A stretch of DNA of 64,000 nucleotides from Corynebacterium frankenforstense (GCF_030211955.1 NZ_JASODI010000004.1:90562-154561), one strand, 5' to 3'. Counted from the first letter of the stretch, positions 44,452-55,840 are shown. Notes: generated by a model from the sequence alone, not told the origin. Numbers and translations are program-made.

Positions 44452-45633
44452 CTAGTCCCAGCTGAAGGCGGGCGAGAAGTCCTCGACCTGCACGTCGGCG
44501 GCGCCGGCGGCGCGGGCGGCGGCCGCGCTGGCCGCGGCGGCCTCCGGCAGCCCCGCGACGATGACGCGGTGGCCGGTGAGGTCGCCCGCGGCCTCGACGG
44601 GCTCGGCGACGGTGGTGACGGCCCCGACCCCGGAACCGTCGGCAGGCAGCGCGACCGCCGAGTGCACCCACCATGCGTCGGCGGGGTGCGCGGCGGTGGC
44701 GGTGACCGTCAGCCACGAGGTCGCCGCGGCGAGCGTGGCGAGCGCGGGCAGGTCGTAGAGCTCGCCGGGGTACTCGGCGTGCAGGACCACGTGGACCTCG
44801 GGGTGGGTCCGCGCGCTGAGCAGCGCGGTGACCAGGGCGCGCAGCGGGGCCCAGCCGGTGCCGTGGGCGATCATCGTCACCGGGCGCGGGTCGGCGGGGT
44901 CGAGGCGCAGCCCGCCCTCGGGGCGCCCGAAGACCCACTGGTCGCCCACCCGGGCCCGGCCCAGGTCGTGGACGGGGCAGTCAGTGGAGAGGTCGAGGTG
45001 GAAGCGCAGCTGGCCCATCGCGTCCGCGGGCAGCGCCGGGGCGAGCGGCACCCACACCCCGGGGGTGTAGGTGGCGGTGGTGGGCAGGCGCTGGCCGGGC
45101 GTGTAGGCCACGGGCAGGCCGGTGTCCACGGAGATCACGGCGATGCGGCGGGCGGGCCGCTCGACGGAGATGACCTGCCCGGCCGAGGCGGCGGGCACGC
45201 CGGCGCGGGCGTCGGCGAGGTCGGCGTCGGCCATGTGGGCGCAGCAGACCTCGGCGAGGTCCTCGGCGCGGGCGGCGGCCAGCGTGTAGTGGGCGCCGGC
45301 GGCCTTGAGTGCGGCGCGCAGGCCCGCGCGCAGGGCGGTGGCCTGGGCGGCGTAGCGGGCGGCGGGCAGGCCGTGGCGGCGCTCGGCGCGCGCCACGGCG
45401 GCGAGGCGCGCGGCGACCTCGTCGGAGAGGACGGGCAGGTGCCCGGAGCGTGGCTCCGGGTTGTGCTCGAGGACCCAGGCGGCCGCGTGGGCGACGGTGG
45501 GCTCGGCGGCGCGCAGGGAGGGCACGGCCGCGGCCTGGCCGAGGTCCTCGGCCAGGCGCCCGCGCACGGCGTCGGCGAAGATGTCGGCGTGGCCGCGGAT
45601 CAGGCGGGCGAGGTCGGCGAAGCTGGCGGGCAT
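44452..45633 (-). CDS. Globin-like/FAD-NAD reductase protein (flavohemoprotein-like)
   Basis: About 393 residues. The N-terminal 130 residues are helical and in length and spacing resemble the globin domain of flavohemoproteins, with a possible proximal His in ARAERRHGLPAARY, but a B-helix Tyr is not seen. The reductase part has RRIAVISVDTGLPVAYTPGQ, LSTDCPVHDLGRARVGDQW and the nucleotide-binding turn MIAHGTGWAPLRALVTAL. It may act in nitric-oxide detoxification or be a globin-derived reductase without heme. A TAAGAT -10 ends 7 nt before the ATG (leaderless). It is convergent with the amidase gene. Confidence 0.65.
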   Translation of the reverse strand: MPASFADLARLIRGHADIFADAVRGRLAEDLGQAAAVPSLRAAEPTVAHAAAWVLEHNPEPRSGHLPVLSDEVAARLAAVARAERRHGLPAARYAAQATALRAGLRAALKAAGAHYTLAAARAEDLAEVCCAHMADADLADARAGVPAASAGQVISVERPARRIAVISVDTGLPVAYTPGQRLPTTATYTPGVWVPLAPALPADAMGQLRFHLDLSTDCPVHDLGRARVGDQWVFGRPEGGLRLDPADPRPVTMIAHGTGWAPLRALVTALLSARTHPEVHVVLHAEYPGELYDLPALATLAAATSWLTVTATAAHPADAWWVHSAVALPADGSGVGAVTTVAEPVEAAGDLTGHRVIVAGLPEAAAASAAAARAAGAADVQVEDFSPAFSWD

Positions 45634-45649
45634 GGGCCCAATCTTAGGG

Positions 45650-46696
45650 TCACTCCAGCCCTGTCATGTCGGTGGCCGGGGTGCCCGGCTGCCAGCCGAG
45701 CTCGCCGGCGACGTGGCGGGCGAAGTTCTCCAGGATCGAGGCGTTGACCTCCACGCCCATCGGGTTGGGGATGGTGAGCATGAGGGTGTCCGCGCTCATC
45801 ACGGCGGAGTCGGCGCGCAGCTGCTCGATCAACTTGTCCGGCTCGGCGGCGTAGGTGCCGCCGAAGGTGACGGGCACGCCCTCGCCGAGCGAGCCGACCT
45901 GGTCGCCGGAGGCCAGGGTGCCGAAGAGCTCGCGGTCGCGCCCCGTCACGATGGGAAAGACGGAGCGGGAAACGGACACGCGCGGGGTCCAGGGGTGGCC
46001 CGCGGCCTTCCACGCGGTGCGGTAGCGCTCGATCTGCTCGGCCTGCAGGTCGCCGAGCGAGGAGCCGTCGGCCTCGCTGACCAGGGTGGAGCTCATCAGG
46101 TTCACCCCGTCGTGGGCGGCCTGCTCGGCGGTGGCGTGCGAGCCGGCACCCCACCAGATGCGGCGGCGCAGCGTCGGCGACTGCGGGAAGACCGGCAGCC
46201 CCACGCCCGGGTGGTACATCTGCGGGTACTGGTTCTCCAGGGTGTCGGAGACGGCCATGGCCTCGCCGTCGGCGGCGGCGAGCAGGCGCAGGAACCTCTG
46301 CCGGGCCATGTCGCGCCCGTCGGGGGCCTCGGCGGTGTAGCCGAAGGCCTCCCAGCCGCGGCGCGCCGGCTCGGGTGAGCCGCGCGAGACGCCGAGAGCG
46401 ACCCGCCCGCGGGAGACGAGGTCGAGGGTGGCGGCCTCCTCGGCCAGGTGCAGCGGGTTCTCGTAGCGCATGTCGATCACGCCGGTGCCGACCTCGAGGT
46501 TCTCCGTCGCGCCGGCCACCGCGCCGAGCAGGCTCATGGGCGAGGAGTGCTGCGGGGCGAAGTGGTGGACGCGGAAGTAGGCGCCGTTGACGCCGATCGC
46601 GTCGGCGCGCCGGGCCAGCTCGACGGCCTGGGTGAGGCTCTCGCCGGCGTCGGGGCCGCTCTGGTGCCCGATGGCGTGGTGTCCGAAGAGAGGCAT
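45650..46696 (-). CDS. Luciferase-like (LLM class) flavin-dependent oxidoreductase
   Basis: A 348-residue TIM-barrel flavin enzyme: GVNGAYFRVHHFAPQHSSPM, EVGTGVIDMRYENPLHLAEE, RVALGVSRGSPEPARRGWE and WWGAGSHATAEQAAHDGVNL are typical of bacterial luciferase-like monooxygenases working with FMNH2 from a partner reductase. Substrate unknown. No good ribosome binding site precedes the ATG. A TTGACA -35 (46730-46735, minus strand) lies in the 3' end of the decayed gene upstream. The following globin-like gene starts 16 bp beyond its stop. Confidence 0.85.
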   Translation of the reverse strand: MPLFGHHAIGHQSGPDAGESLTQAVELARRADAIGVNGAYFRVHHFAPQHSSPMSLLGAVAGATENLEVGTGVIDMRYENPLHLAEEAATLDLVSRGRVALGVSRGSPEPARRGWEAFGYTAEAPDGRDMARQRFLRLLAAADGEAMAVSDTLENQYPQMYHPGVGLPVFPQSPTLRRRIWWGAGSHATAEQAAHDGVNLMSSTLVSEADGSSLGDLQAEQIERYRTAWKAAGHPWTPRVSVSRSVFPIVTGRDRELFGTLASGDQVGSLGEGVPVTFGGTYAAEPDKLIEQLRADSAVMSADTLMLTIPNPMGVEVNASILENFARHVAGELGWQPGTPATDMTGLE

Positions 46697-46717
46697 CCGA
46701 AGTATTTCATGCGGCCA

Positions 46718-47257
46718 CTATGGATGACGTGTCAACAATTTCGCGGCCGCACGCCCCTTATCCCGTCCCGCACGCGTCGCACCCACCGTCGACGCGGTCG
46801 AGCCGTAGCCCGCGAGCGGCACCCGTGGCTCGCGCTCGGGGGCGACCTCGTCGCGCATCCGGATCCCGCCGCCCGGCTTGCGCGGCCGCAGCGGCGCCAG
46901 ATGTCCGAGCGCGGGCCTAAAGCCCGTGTTGAAGAAGATGACGTCGGCGTGCGCGGGCCGGGGCTGCGGCGCCCGACTGTCCGGCACTACGAGTTGTTGC
47001 TTGGCGACGTCGCGCGACTCGCCGAAGACGACATCGTGCGCCATGGCGGGGGCCAGCGGCCCGCGCGAGACGAGCGTGCCGGCCGCCACGCCCTCGAGGT
47101 ACTCCGGTCAGGAGGGGATGCCGGTGTTCTCGACCACCGGCCGCGGCGCGCCAACGGGCGCCGCCCGCGGCGGTGACCACCAGGACGTCGTCAATCGCGC
47201 GCACCGACTCGACGCGCACGGGGCGCCGATGACGACGACGTCGACGGATGTGTACAT
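46718..47257 (-). pseudogene. Decayed flavin-containing monooxygenase-like gene
   Basis: The remnant starts MYTSVDVVVIGAP, as a dinucleotide-binding oxidoreductase would, but the Rossmann glycines are gone. The piece VESVRAIDDVLVVTAAGG is in a different frame, then the original frame resumes with VVENTGIPS, a TGA at 47108-47110, PEYLEGVAAGTLVS, and the C-terminal piece DVIFFNTGFRPALGHLAPL ... VPLAGYGSTASTVGATRAGR. Only about 540 bp remain of a gene expected to be near 1.1 kb, so it has large deletions, a frameshifted block and a stop. Confidence 0.75.
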
Positions 47258-47424
47258 GTCACCGAGCCTCTCGGGAGCGTGGTGTGACCGAGCTGGTGGT
47301 GTGGCGCCCGACGCCGGGAACTAAAGTAGTTGTCTGGTGCACTCCCGAAGGATGGTGCGCCGTCCGCGAATCGGACAGTCTCCGGACGGTCCCGGACCCT
47401 GACGGATCTTCACGAGGAGCAGAA

Positions 47425-48780
47425 GTGGAATACACCCCCTTTTCCCTGCTGATCGACGTGGGATGGATCTCCATCCTCATGGTCATCGGCAACGTGCTGC
47501 GGCGCACTGTCCCCTGGTTCCAGCAGCTGCTGCTGCCCAGTCCGATCATCGGCGGCCTGCTGGGCCTGCTGCTCGGGCCGGGCGCGCTGGGCTGGATCGG
47601 GTTCTCCGAGAACATGGGCGACTACACGACGATCCTGATCGCCGCCGTCTTCGCCTCCATGCCCTTCTCCATGGTCTTCGACCGCTCCGTGCGCTCGGGC
47701 GCGAAGACCATGTGGTCCTACTCGACCGGCATGTTCATGATCCAGTGGGGCCTGTTCATCCTGCTGGGCATCTTCCTGTTCAAGCCGGTCTGGGGAACCG
47801 AGGACTGGTTCGGCATGATGCTGCCGACCGGCTTCATCGGCGGCTTCGGCACCGCCGCGGCCGTCGGCTCCTCCCTGGATGCCGCGGGTGCCGACGGCGT
47901 GGCCAGCTCGCTGGGCTTCACCTCGGCGACCGTGGGCACGCTGGCGGCCATCGTCGGCGGCGTCATCTTCGCCAACTGGGGCATCCGCACCGGGCGCGCC
48001 TCGACCGTGCCCGGCGTGCTGCCCAAGGAGATGCGCTCCGGCTACATCTCCGAGCAGGAGGCGCGCCCCTCGATCGGCAAGGCGACCACCAACCCCTCCT
48101 CGATTGAGGCCGTCACCCTGCACGTCGGTGTCATCGCCCTGGTGATCATGATCGCCTACTCTGTCAACGACCTGATCAAGGACTTCTTCCCGGCGGTCTC
48201 CATCCCGCTGTTCGCCATGTCCTTCGTCGTCGGCATCGTGGTCAAGCTGCTGATGAACATGGTCGGCGCGCGCGACTACCTCGACCGCGACACGGTCAAC
48301 TCCGTCTCGGGCGGCGCCACCGACTACCTGATCGCCTTCGGCATCGCCTCGATCATCCCCTCGGCCATCGCCGACTACCTGGTCCCGCTGGTCATCCTCT
48401 TCGTGCTGGGCACCGTGTGGTGCACGCTGTTCTTCTTCATCGCCTCGCCGATCTACTTCGGCAAGAACTGGCTCGAGCGCGGCCTCTTCGAATGGGGCTG
48501 GGCCACCGCCGCCGTGGCCACCGGTATCGCGCTGCTCAAGATCGTCGACCCGAAGATGAAGTCCGGCACCCTCAACGAGTACGGCGTGGCCTACATCGGC
48601 TTCGTCCCCTTCGAGATCGGCATGACCATCGTCGCCCCGATCGCCGCCGTGGCCGGCTGGACCATGGGCCTCGGCATCGTCTCCACGGTGATAGCCGTGG
48701 TGGTGCTGGCCACGCCGTTCGTCTTCCGCTGGCTGCCCGGGCACACCCAGGACGAGGCCAGACGGAAAATAATCGGCTGA
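47425..48780 (+). CDS. GltS-type sodium:glutamate symporter family protein
   Basis: A 451-residue membrane protein with about ten or more helices in two inverted halves. Typical segments are LLLPSPIIGGLLGLLLGP and FIGGFGTAAAVGSSLDAAG in the first half and ATDYLIAFGIASIIPSAIADY in the second. Members carry glutamate with sodium; the sequence is divergent from E. coli GltS, so substrate is uncertain. GTG at 47425 is preceded by GAGGAG at 47414-47419. A terminator hairpin follows 70 bp after the stop. Confidence 0.8.
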   Translation: MEYTPFSLLIDVGWISILMVIGNVLRRTVPWFQQLLLPSPIIGGLLGLLLGPGALGWIGFSENMGDYTTILIAAVFASMPFSMVFDRSVRSGAKTMWSYSTGMFMIQWGLFILLGIFLFKPVWGTEDWFGMMLPTGFIGGFGTAAAVGSSLDAAGADGVASSLGFTSATVGTLAAIVGGVIFANWGIRTGRASTVPGVLPKEMRSGYISEQEARPSIGKATTNPSSIEAVTLHVGVIALVIMIAYSVNDLIKDFFPAVSIPLFAMSFVVGIVVKLLMNMVGARDYLDRDTVNSVSGGATDYLIAFGIASIIPSAIADYLVPLVILFVLGTVWCTLFFFIASPIYFGKNWLERGLFEWGWATAAVATGIALLKIVDPKMKSGTLNEYGVAYIGFVPFEIGMTIVAPIAAVAGWTMGLGIVSTVIAVVVLATPFVFRWLPGHTQDEARRKIIG

Positions 48781-48849
48781 CCGTTGCGGGTCGGGTGATG
48801 CGTGGATAGACTGCCCTTCGCTTGACCTGCACCAACCACAATTTCATTG

Positions 48850-48890
48850 AAGGCCCCGCGCAACCGGACGAATGCGCGGAGGCCTTTTTC
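48850..48890 (+). terminator. Rho-independent terminator after the gltS-type gene
   Basis: AAGGCC-CGCGC and GCGCG-GGCCTT form an interrupted stem followed by TTTTTC, just before the MFS gene. Its downstream end is only 20 bp from the next start. Confidence 0.75.
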
Positions 48891-48910
48891 GTTGTTTTGA
48901 AGGAGCGCGT

Positions 48911-50371
48911 ATGAGCCAGACACCCGCCCCCGAGTCCGAGAAGCTCGACGCCACCGCGGTGACCGTCATCGCGACCCTGGTGGCCACCTCGTTCGTGATG
49001 CTGCTCAACGAGACGGCCCTCTCGGTCGCCCTGCCCGTGATCATGGCGGACTTCGAGGTCGCCGCCGCCACCGCCCAGTGGCTGCTCACGGCCGTGATGC
49101 TGACGATGGCCGTGATGATGCCGACCACCGGCTGGATCCTGGACCGCTTCACCACGCGCACCGTCTACCTCTCGGCGGCCGTGTTCTTCCTGCTCGGCTC
49201 GGTGGCCTGCGCGCTCGCTCCCGGCTTCGGCGTGCTGCTCGGCGGGCGCATCCTGCAGGCCGTGGGCACCGCGATGGTGCTGCCGCTGCAGATGACCGTG
49301 GTCATGACCATCGTGCCGCCGGCCCGGCGCGGCACCGTAATGGGCGCGATCTCCGTGGTCATGGCCGTCGGCCCCGCACTCGGGCCGACCTTCGCCGGTG
49401 CCGTGATGTCCGCCTCCACCTGGCACACGACCTTCTGGATCATGGCCTGCCTCGTGGTCGTCGCCGGGCTCTTCGCCGCCTGGCGGATGACCAACGTCGG
49501 CGAGACCCGCATCGCCCCGCTCGACGCGGTCTCGGTGGTGCTCTCCGCCTTCGCCTTCGGCGGGCTGGTCTACGCGCTCAGCTCCATCGGCGCGATCGTG
49601 CGCGGCACCGACGCCGCCCCGATCGCCGTCGCCATGGCCGTGGTCGGCGTGATCGGCCTGGCGCTCTTCGTCTGGCGCCAGCTGGCCATGGGGGAGCGGG
49701 CGCTGTTGAGCCTGCGCCCGCTGACCGTGCGCAACTTCGTGCTCTGCGCGGTGGTCCTGCTCTTCTTCCAGGCCGCCATGCTGGGCGTGGCCAACCTGCT
49801 GCCGCTCTACCTGCAGGGGGCCCTGCTGACCACGGCGCTGCTGGCCGGCCTGGCCACGCTTCCCGGCGGCCTGGTCGAGACGGTGCTCTCGCCGGTCTCG
49901 GGTGTGATGTTCGATCGTTTCGGCCCGCGCCCCCTGATCGGGCCCGGCGTGGCCGTCGGCGCGGTGGCGCTCTTCTGGCTGTCCACCGTCGACCACGAGA
50001 CCCCCTACGGGCTGATCCTGGCCATCTACGCGCTCTTCGCGGTCTCCATGGCCATGACGCTGACCCCGCTGATCACCACCGCGCTGTCCTCGCTGCCCAG
50101 CGAGATCTACAGCCACGGCTCGGCGATCTTCAACACCGTCATGCAGTTGGCGGGCGCGGCCGGCACGGCGGTCTCCATCGCCGTCTACGAGGTCGTCGCC
50201 GAGTCCCGCGGCGGCGACCCGGCCGCCGTGGGCGCCGGTGCCGGCTGGGCGTTCCTGGTCAACACGGTGCTGCTGGCCGTCGCCGTCGTCTTCGCCGCGT
50301 TCATCCGGCGCCCCGAGGAAGGCGCGGGTGCCGCGAAGGTCACCACGATCGCCGAGGAGCCGGCCGCCTAG
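48911..50371 (+). CDS. MFS drug exporter, DHA2 (EmrB/QacA) family
   Basis: A 486-residue, 14-helix transporter. It has the DHA2 pattern NETALSVALPVIMADFEVA in helix 1, a motif-A loop after helix 2 (GWILDRFTTRTVYLSAAVFF), GGRILQAVGTAMVLPLQM in helix 4, and motif C-like AVGPALGPTFAGAVM in helix 5. It would export drugs or lipids by proton antiport. GAAGGAG lies before ATG at 48911. Its stop shares CTAG with the stop of the convergent gene. Confidence 0.9.
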   Translation: MSQTPAPESEKLDATAVTVIATLVATSFVMLLNETALSVALPVIMADFEVAAATAQWLLTAVMLTMAVMMPTTGWILDRFTTRTVYLSAAVFFLLGSVACALAPGFGVLLGGRILQAVGTAMVLPLQMTVVMTIVPPARRGTVMGAISVVMAVGPALGPTFAGAVMSASTWHTTFWIMACLVVVAGLFAAWRMTNVGETRIAPLDAVSVVLSAFAFGGLVYALSSIGAIVRGTDAAPIAVAMAVVGVIGLALFVWRQLAMGERALLSLRPLTVRNFVLCAVVLLFFQAAMLGVANLLPLYLQGALLTTALLAGLATLPGGLVETVLSPVSGVMFDRFGPRPLIGPGVAVGAVALFWLSTVDHETPYGLILAIYALFAVSMAMTLTPLITTALSSLPSEIYSHGSAIFNTVMQLAGAAGTAVSIAVYEVVAESRGGDPAAVGAGAGWAFLVNTVLLAVAVVFAAFIRRPEEGAGAAKVTTIAEEPAA

Positions 50372-50769
50372 TTGCCCGGCTTCAGCTCGCCGGCACGGTG
50401 CAGCATCGCGGAGGCGACGGTGAGGCGCAGCAGCGTCTCCTGCTTGCCGACGTCCACCCGATCGCCGTCGCAGAACCAGTCACCGTCGGCGGCGGGCGCG
50501 GCCACGGCCGCGCCGCGGGCGTCGACGAGCAGCACCCAGCCGTGCGGGTCGCGCGGCTGGAAGATCAGCGTCATGTGGTCGTTCTCGGGCAGGCGGCGCA
50601 GCGCGGGGCCGGCCATGGAGCCGGGGATCTCGAGCACGCCCTCGCCGGCGGGGCGCACGAGCACCTCGTGGACGCGCGGGAAGTCGCGCTCGGGGGTGGG
50701 CACGAGGATGCCGGGGCCGTACTCGTCGAGCTTCGCGGGCAGTTCGGCCGGGGTGACACGGATGGACAT
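50368..50769 (-). CDS. Conserved-looking protein of unknown function
   Basis: A 133-residue soluble protein. It begins MSIRVTPAELPAKLDEYGPG and contains LIFQPRDPHGWVLLVDARGA followed by DWFCDGDRVDVGKQETLLRL; the beta-rich middle resembles a split-barrel flavin-binding fold, but no family can be named with confidence. ATG at 50769 lies 7 nt after a TAACCT -10 box on the minus strand, with no ribosome binding site, so it is likely leaderless. It is convergent with the MFS gene, the two stops overlapping through CTAG. Confidence 0.65.
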   Translation of the reverse strand: MSIRVTPAELPAKLDEYGPGILVPTPERDFPRVHEVLVRPAGEGVLEIPGSMAGPALRRLPENDHMTLIFQPRDPHGWVLLVDARGAAVAAPAADGDWFCDGDRVDVGKQETLLRLTVASAMLHRAGELKPGN

Positions 50770-50804
50770 GGCACCCAGGTTAGGCGGGGTCAGCGTAGGC
50801 CGGG

Positions 50805-51704
50805 TCACTCCAGGCCGTGGCGGCGCGCGAGGATGCCGGCCATCGCGTCGCGGGGCAGCAGGCGGGCGGCGGCGAAGGCCAGCGGGGCCTGCGAGCCGAC
50901 CGCGTAGAGGGCCGCGGGGCGGGTGGCCGTGATCGGCTTCATCACCTCGGCGGCGACGCGGTGGGCGGGGATGCCGCGCGACTCGTTGCGGTTGAGCCGG
51001 CGCAGCATGGTGGAAAACTCGTCGGCGTAGGGGCCCTCGGGGTCGACGTAGACGGTGCGCCGGGCCGAGAGCCCGGTGGCGATCGCGCCGGGCTCGACCA
51101 CGGAGACGCCGACGCCGAAGCCGCGCAGCTCGCGGCGGGCGGCGAAGGCGAACTGGCGCACGGCGGCCTTGGAGGCGCCGTAGCTTCCCCGGTAGGCCAG
51201 CGGGAAGCTGCCGAGCATCGAGCCGATGAAGACGATCCGGCCGCGCCGGGAATTGCGCATGCCGGGCAGCACCTTCTGGGTGACCTCGATCTGGCCGATG
51301 GTGTTGATCTGGAAGATCCGCTCGAGCGCGGAGCGGGGCAGCTCCTCGACGGGTCCGTTCTGGGACTCGCCGGCGTTGTTGACCAGCACGGTCACCCCGC
51401 CGTCCGCGCTGCCGGAGAGCCCGCGGTTGCGCAGCTCGCCGGGCAGCAGGGCGATGGAGGCGGGGTCGGCCAGGTCGAGGGGGAGCAGCTCGACGCCCTC
51501 GGGCGCGTTCGCCTTGTGCGGGGCGCGCGAGGTGCCCAGCACGCGGAAGCCGGCGTCGCGTAAGGCCTCGGCCACCGCGCGGCCGATGCCGCTGGTCGCG
51601 CCGGTGACCAGGGCGGTCTCACCGGGGCGCACCGGCGGCAGGTTGACGGGCAGGAAGGTCGCCAGCGAGGCTGCGGAGCGGAGATGGCGCAGGAGGTTTG
51701 TCAT
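50805..51704 (-). CDS. Short-chain dehydrogenase/reductase
   Basis: A 299-residue classical SDR with coenzyme motif LVTGATSGIGRAVAEALRDA, NNAGESQNGPVEEL, the catalytic Ser in FIGSMLGSFPLAY and the YxxxK pair in SYGASKAAVRQFA. The 35-residue N-terminal extension has an amphipathic, partly hydrophobic character. Substrate is unknown. ATG at 51704 follows a weak GACACT box by 6 nt. It is divergent from clpB, with a 466-bp interval between them. Confidence 0.87.
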   Translation of the reverse strand: MTNLLRHLRSAASLATFLPVNLPPVRPGETALVTGATSGIGRAVAEALRDAGFRVLGTSRAPHKANAPEGVELLPLDLADPASIALLPGELRNRGLSGSADGGVTVLVNNAGESQNGPVEELPRSALERIFQINTIGQIEVTQKVLPGMRNSRRGRIVFIGSMLGSFPLAYRGSYGASKAAVRQFAFAARRELRGFGVGVSVVEPGAIATGLSARRTVYVDPEGPYADEFSTMLRRLNRNESRGIPAHRVAAEVMKPITATRPAALYAVGSQAPLAFAAARLLPRDAMAGILARRHGLE

Positions 51705-51888
51705 GGCGACAGTGTCGCAGGTCTGCGCGGGTCGCGCGCGGGAATGAGGGGAGGTGCGCCATCCGGCTGCGGGCGGGGTAGAGGAGTTGCGGCATGGGCC
51801 GAACGTGTCACAGGGGTGAGGAAAATCCGCAGGGCGCGGTGTCTGAGGGCGAAAACTCTCATGGATGTGCACTCGGGCGAAACCTTGA

Positions 51889-51912
51889 GAGATTAGAAGG
51901 GGGTCTAATCTC
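51889..51912. promoter_or_regulatory. Inverted repeat GAGATTAGA-N6-TCTAATCTC
   Basis: Perfect 9-bp arms with a six-base purine spacer (AGGGGG); with one mismatch the symmetry extends to 12 bp. It is A+T rich against its surroundings and could be an operator or a hairpin in a long clpB leader or SDR promoter. Confidence 0.5.
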
Positions 51913-52029
51913 ACACGGATCGGCCAACCGCCGGAATCGTGCGCGATTAGCGGGGACGGTGTCAGCACGCGGCGTGGGGTCGGGGCGCGCGTCGCCTGCG
52001 CGTGGCACGTTCAGGCGCGGATGGTTAAA

Positions 52030-52050
52030 GTTGAGTGCCAGCGACTCAAA
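52030..52050. promoter_or_regulatory. HAIR element 1 of clpB
   Basis: GTTGAGT-GCCAGCG-ACTCAAA matches 12 of 14 arm positions of the HspR box. Confidence 0.88.
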
Positions 52051-52059
52051 GAATTTCGC

Positions 52060-52080
52060 CTTGAGTGGAATGGACTCAAC
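52060..52080. promoter_or_regulatory. HAIR element 2 of clpB
   Basis: CTTGAGT-GGAATGG-ACTCAAC matches 13 of 14 arm positions. It begins 30 bp after element 1, about three helical turns, so HspR dimers would sit on one face. Confidence 0.9.
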
Positions 52081-52092
52081 CTCTGCGGCGTT
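52067..52092 (+). promoter_or_regulatory. SigH-type clpB promoter inside HAIR element 2
   Basis: GGAAT (52067-52071) is the spacer of HAIR 2 and is followed after 18 bp by GTT (52090-52092), the SigH pattern. HspR binding would cover the -35 element. Confidence 0.65.
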
Positions 52093-52170
52093 GTGGAGGG
52101 TGAACAATAAACCGTGCGGCGCGCGCCGGGGTGACCGGCGCGGCGTCGTCAATGAAAGGCACACACACTT

Positions 52171-54732
<2,562 letters not shown>

Positions 54733-54765
54733 GCGGCACTCCGCTGAGGCGGTAAGCACAAAAAA

Positions 54766-54797
54766 GGCCGCAGTTCACGCCGAACTGCGGCCCTTTT
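54766..54797. terminator. Strong terminator after clpB
   Basis: GGCCGCAGTTC and GAACTGCGGCC form a perfect 11-bp stem with loop ACGCC; TTTTT follows and AAAAAA precedes, so it works in both directions. Confidence 0.93.
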
Positions 54798-54925
54798 TGC
54801 TGCCGGATCTTTGCTCTCCGGCCTCTCACCGGCCCCGTCTTCCCTGATCGCTCGCAGTGCGGAGCACTCCCCGAAATCTTTAAGGAATGCTGAAAATAAA
54901 CTGCCCACAATATAAAATTCCGGGC

Positions 54926-55840
54926 ATGAGGAAGATCATCATTGCCGCCGGCGCCGCGCTCGCCGTGCTGGCCGCCCCCGTCCAGGCTCTCGCCGCCCCC
55001 TCCCAGACCCTCGGGGTCGAGATGGGCAACGGGACCGTCGTCACCCGCACCGTCAACGTCAACACCGCCGCTGACCGTGAGACCGCGCTGAACTACCTGA
55101 AGAAGGTCCGCGCGGACATGTGGGACAGGAACATGCCCTTCGAGGGCACGGGCCTGCAGCAGCTCGAGCCGGACAAGGCCGCCTACGTCAACCGGCTGCA
55201 GTGGAGCGGTGACCTGGAGCGCATCGCCTACCAGCGTGCCTTCGAGCAGTACGACGCCCGTGGGCTGTCGCACACGCGCCCGGACGGCTCGAGCTCCTCG
55301 TCCGCCACGGTCAACGGCAACGGCGCGTGGGGCGAGAACCTGTGTGGGAACTTCTCGCTGACCGGTTGCCTCAAGGCGCTGACCTACGGTGAGGAGCGTG
55401 GCCTGCGGGCTGCCAAGGGAGATTTCTCAGGTGGCGGCCACCTCCACAACGTGCTCAACCCCGCCAGTGACTACGTGGGCGCGGCCTTCATCGGCAAGTG
55501 GGGCTCGACCCAGCACAGCTCGTTCCCCTCGAGCACGGCACCGCTGGACATCAAGGGCACCACGGAGTTCTCGGCGGCCACCCCGGACCCCGGCGGCTTC
55601 ACCTTCCGCAACCAGGGTGGCACCCCGAAGCCCGGCGAGCAGCCCGGTGAGCAGCCCGGCGACAAGCCGGGCGACACCACCAAGCCGGGCGACGGCAACT
55701 ACACCCCGAACGTCCCCGACCTCTCCTCGCTCAGCTCGAACACCGAGGCCGGCAAGATCATCGGCATCATCTTCGGCGTCATCTCGATACTCATCCCGAT
55801 CGGCGCGTGGCTGATGAACAGCGGTCTGCTGCCGTTCTAA
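54926..55840 (+). CDS. Secreted CAP-domain (SCP/PR-1) protein with C-terminal membrane anchor
   Basis: A 304-residue protein. A signal peptide (MRKIIIAAGAALAVLAAPVQ, cleavage near ALAA) is followed by a CAP domain with LSHTRPDGSSSS, GAWGENLC and GHLHNVLNPASDYVGAAF, which carry the conserved His/Glu residues of the family. A PGEQPGEQPGDKPGD linker leads to a C-terminal transmembrane helix (IIGIIFGVISILIPIGAWLM), so it is anchored. Role unknown; CAP proteins act outside the cell. TAAAAT ends 7 nt before the ATG and there is no ribosome binding site, suggesting a leaderless mRNA. Confidence 0.87.
   Translation: MRKIIIAAGAALAVLAAPVQALAAPSQTLGVEMGNGTVVTRTVNVNTAADRETALNYLKKVRADMWDRNMPFEGTGLQQLEPDKAAYVNRLQWSGDLERIAYQRAFEQYDARGLSHTRPDGSSSSSATVNGNGAWGENLCGNFSLTGCLKALTYGEERGLRAAKGDFSGGGHLHNVLNPASDYVGAAFIGKWGSTQHSSFPSSTAPLDIKGTTEFSAATPDPGGFTFRNQGGTPKPGEQPGEQPGDKPGDTTKPGDGNYTPNVPDLSSLSSNTEAGKIIGIIFGVISILIPIGAWLMNSGLLPF

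Larger units (their letters stand above)
51705..52170. other. Intergenic region between the SDR gene and clpB
   Basis: No protein gene is supported. The interval holds an inverted repeat at 51889-51912, two HAIR boxes and a SigH-type promoter. The part from 51705 to 51885 shows nothing recognisable. Confidence 0.6.
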
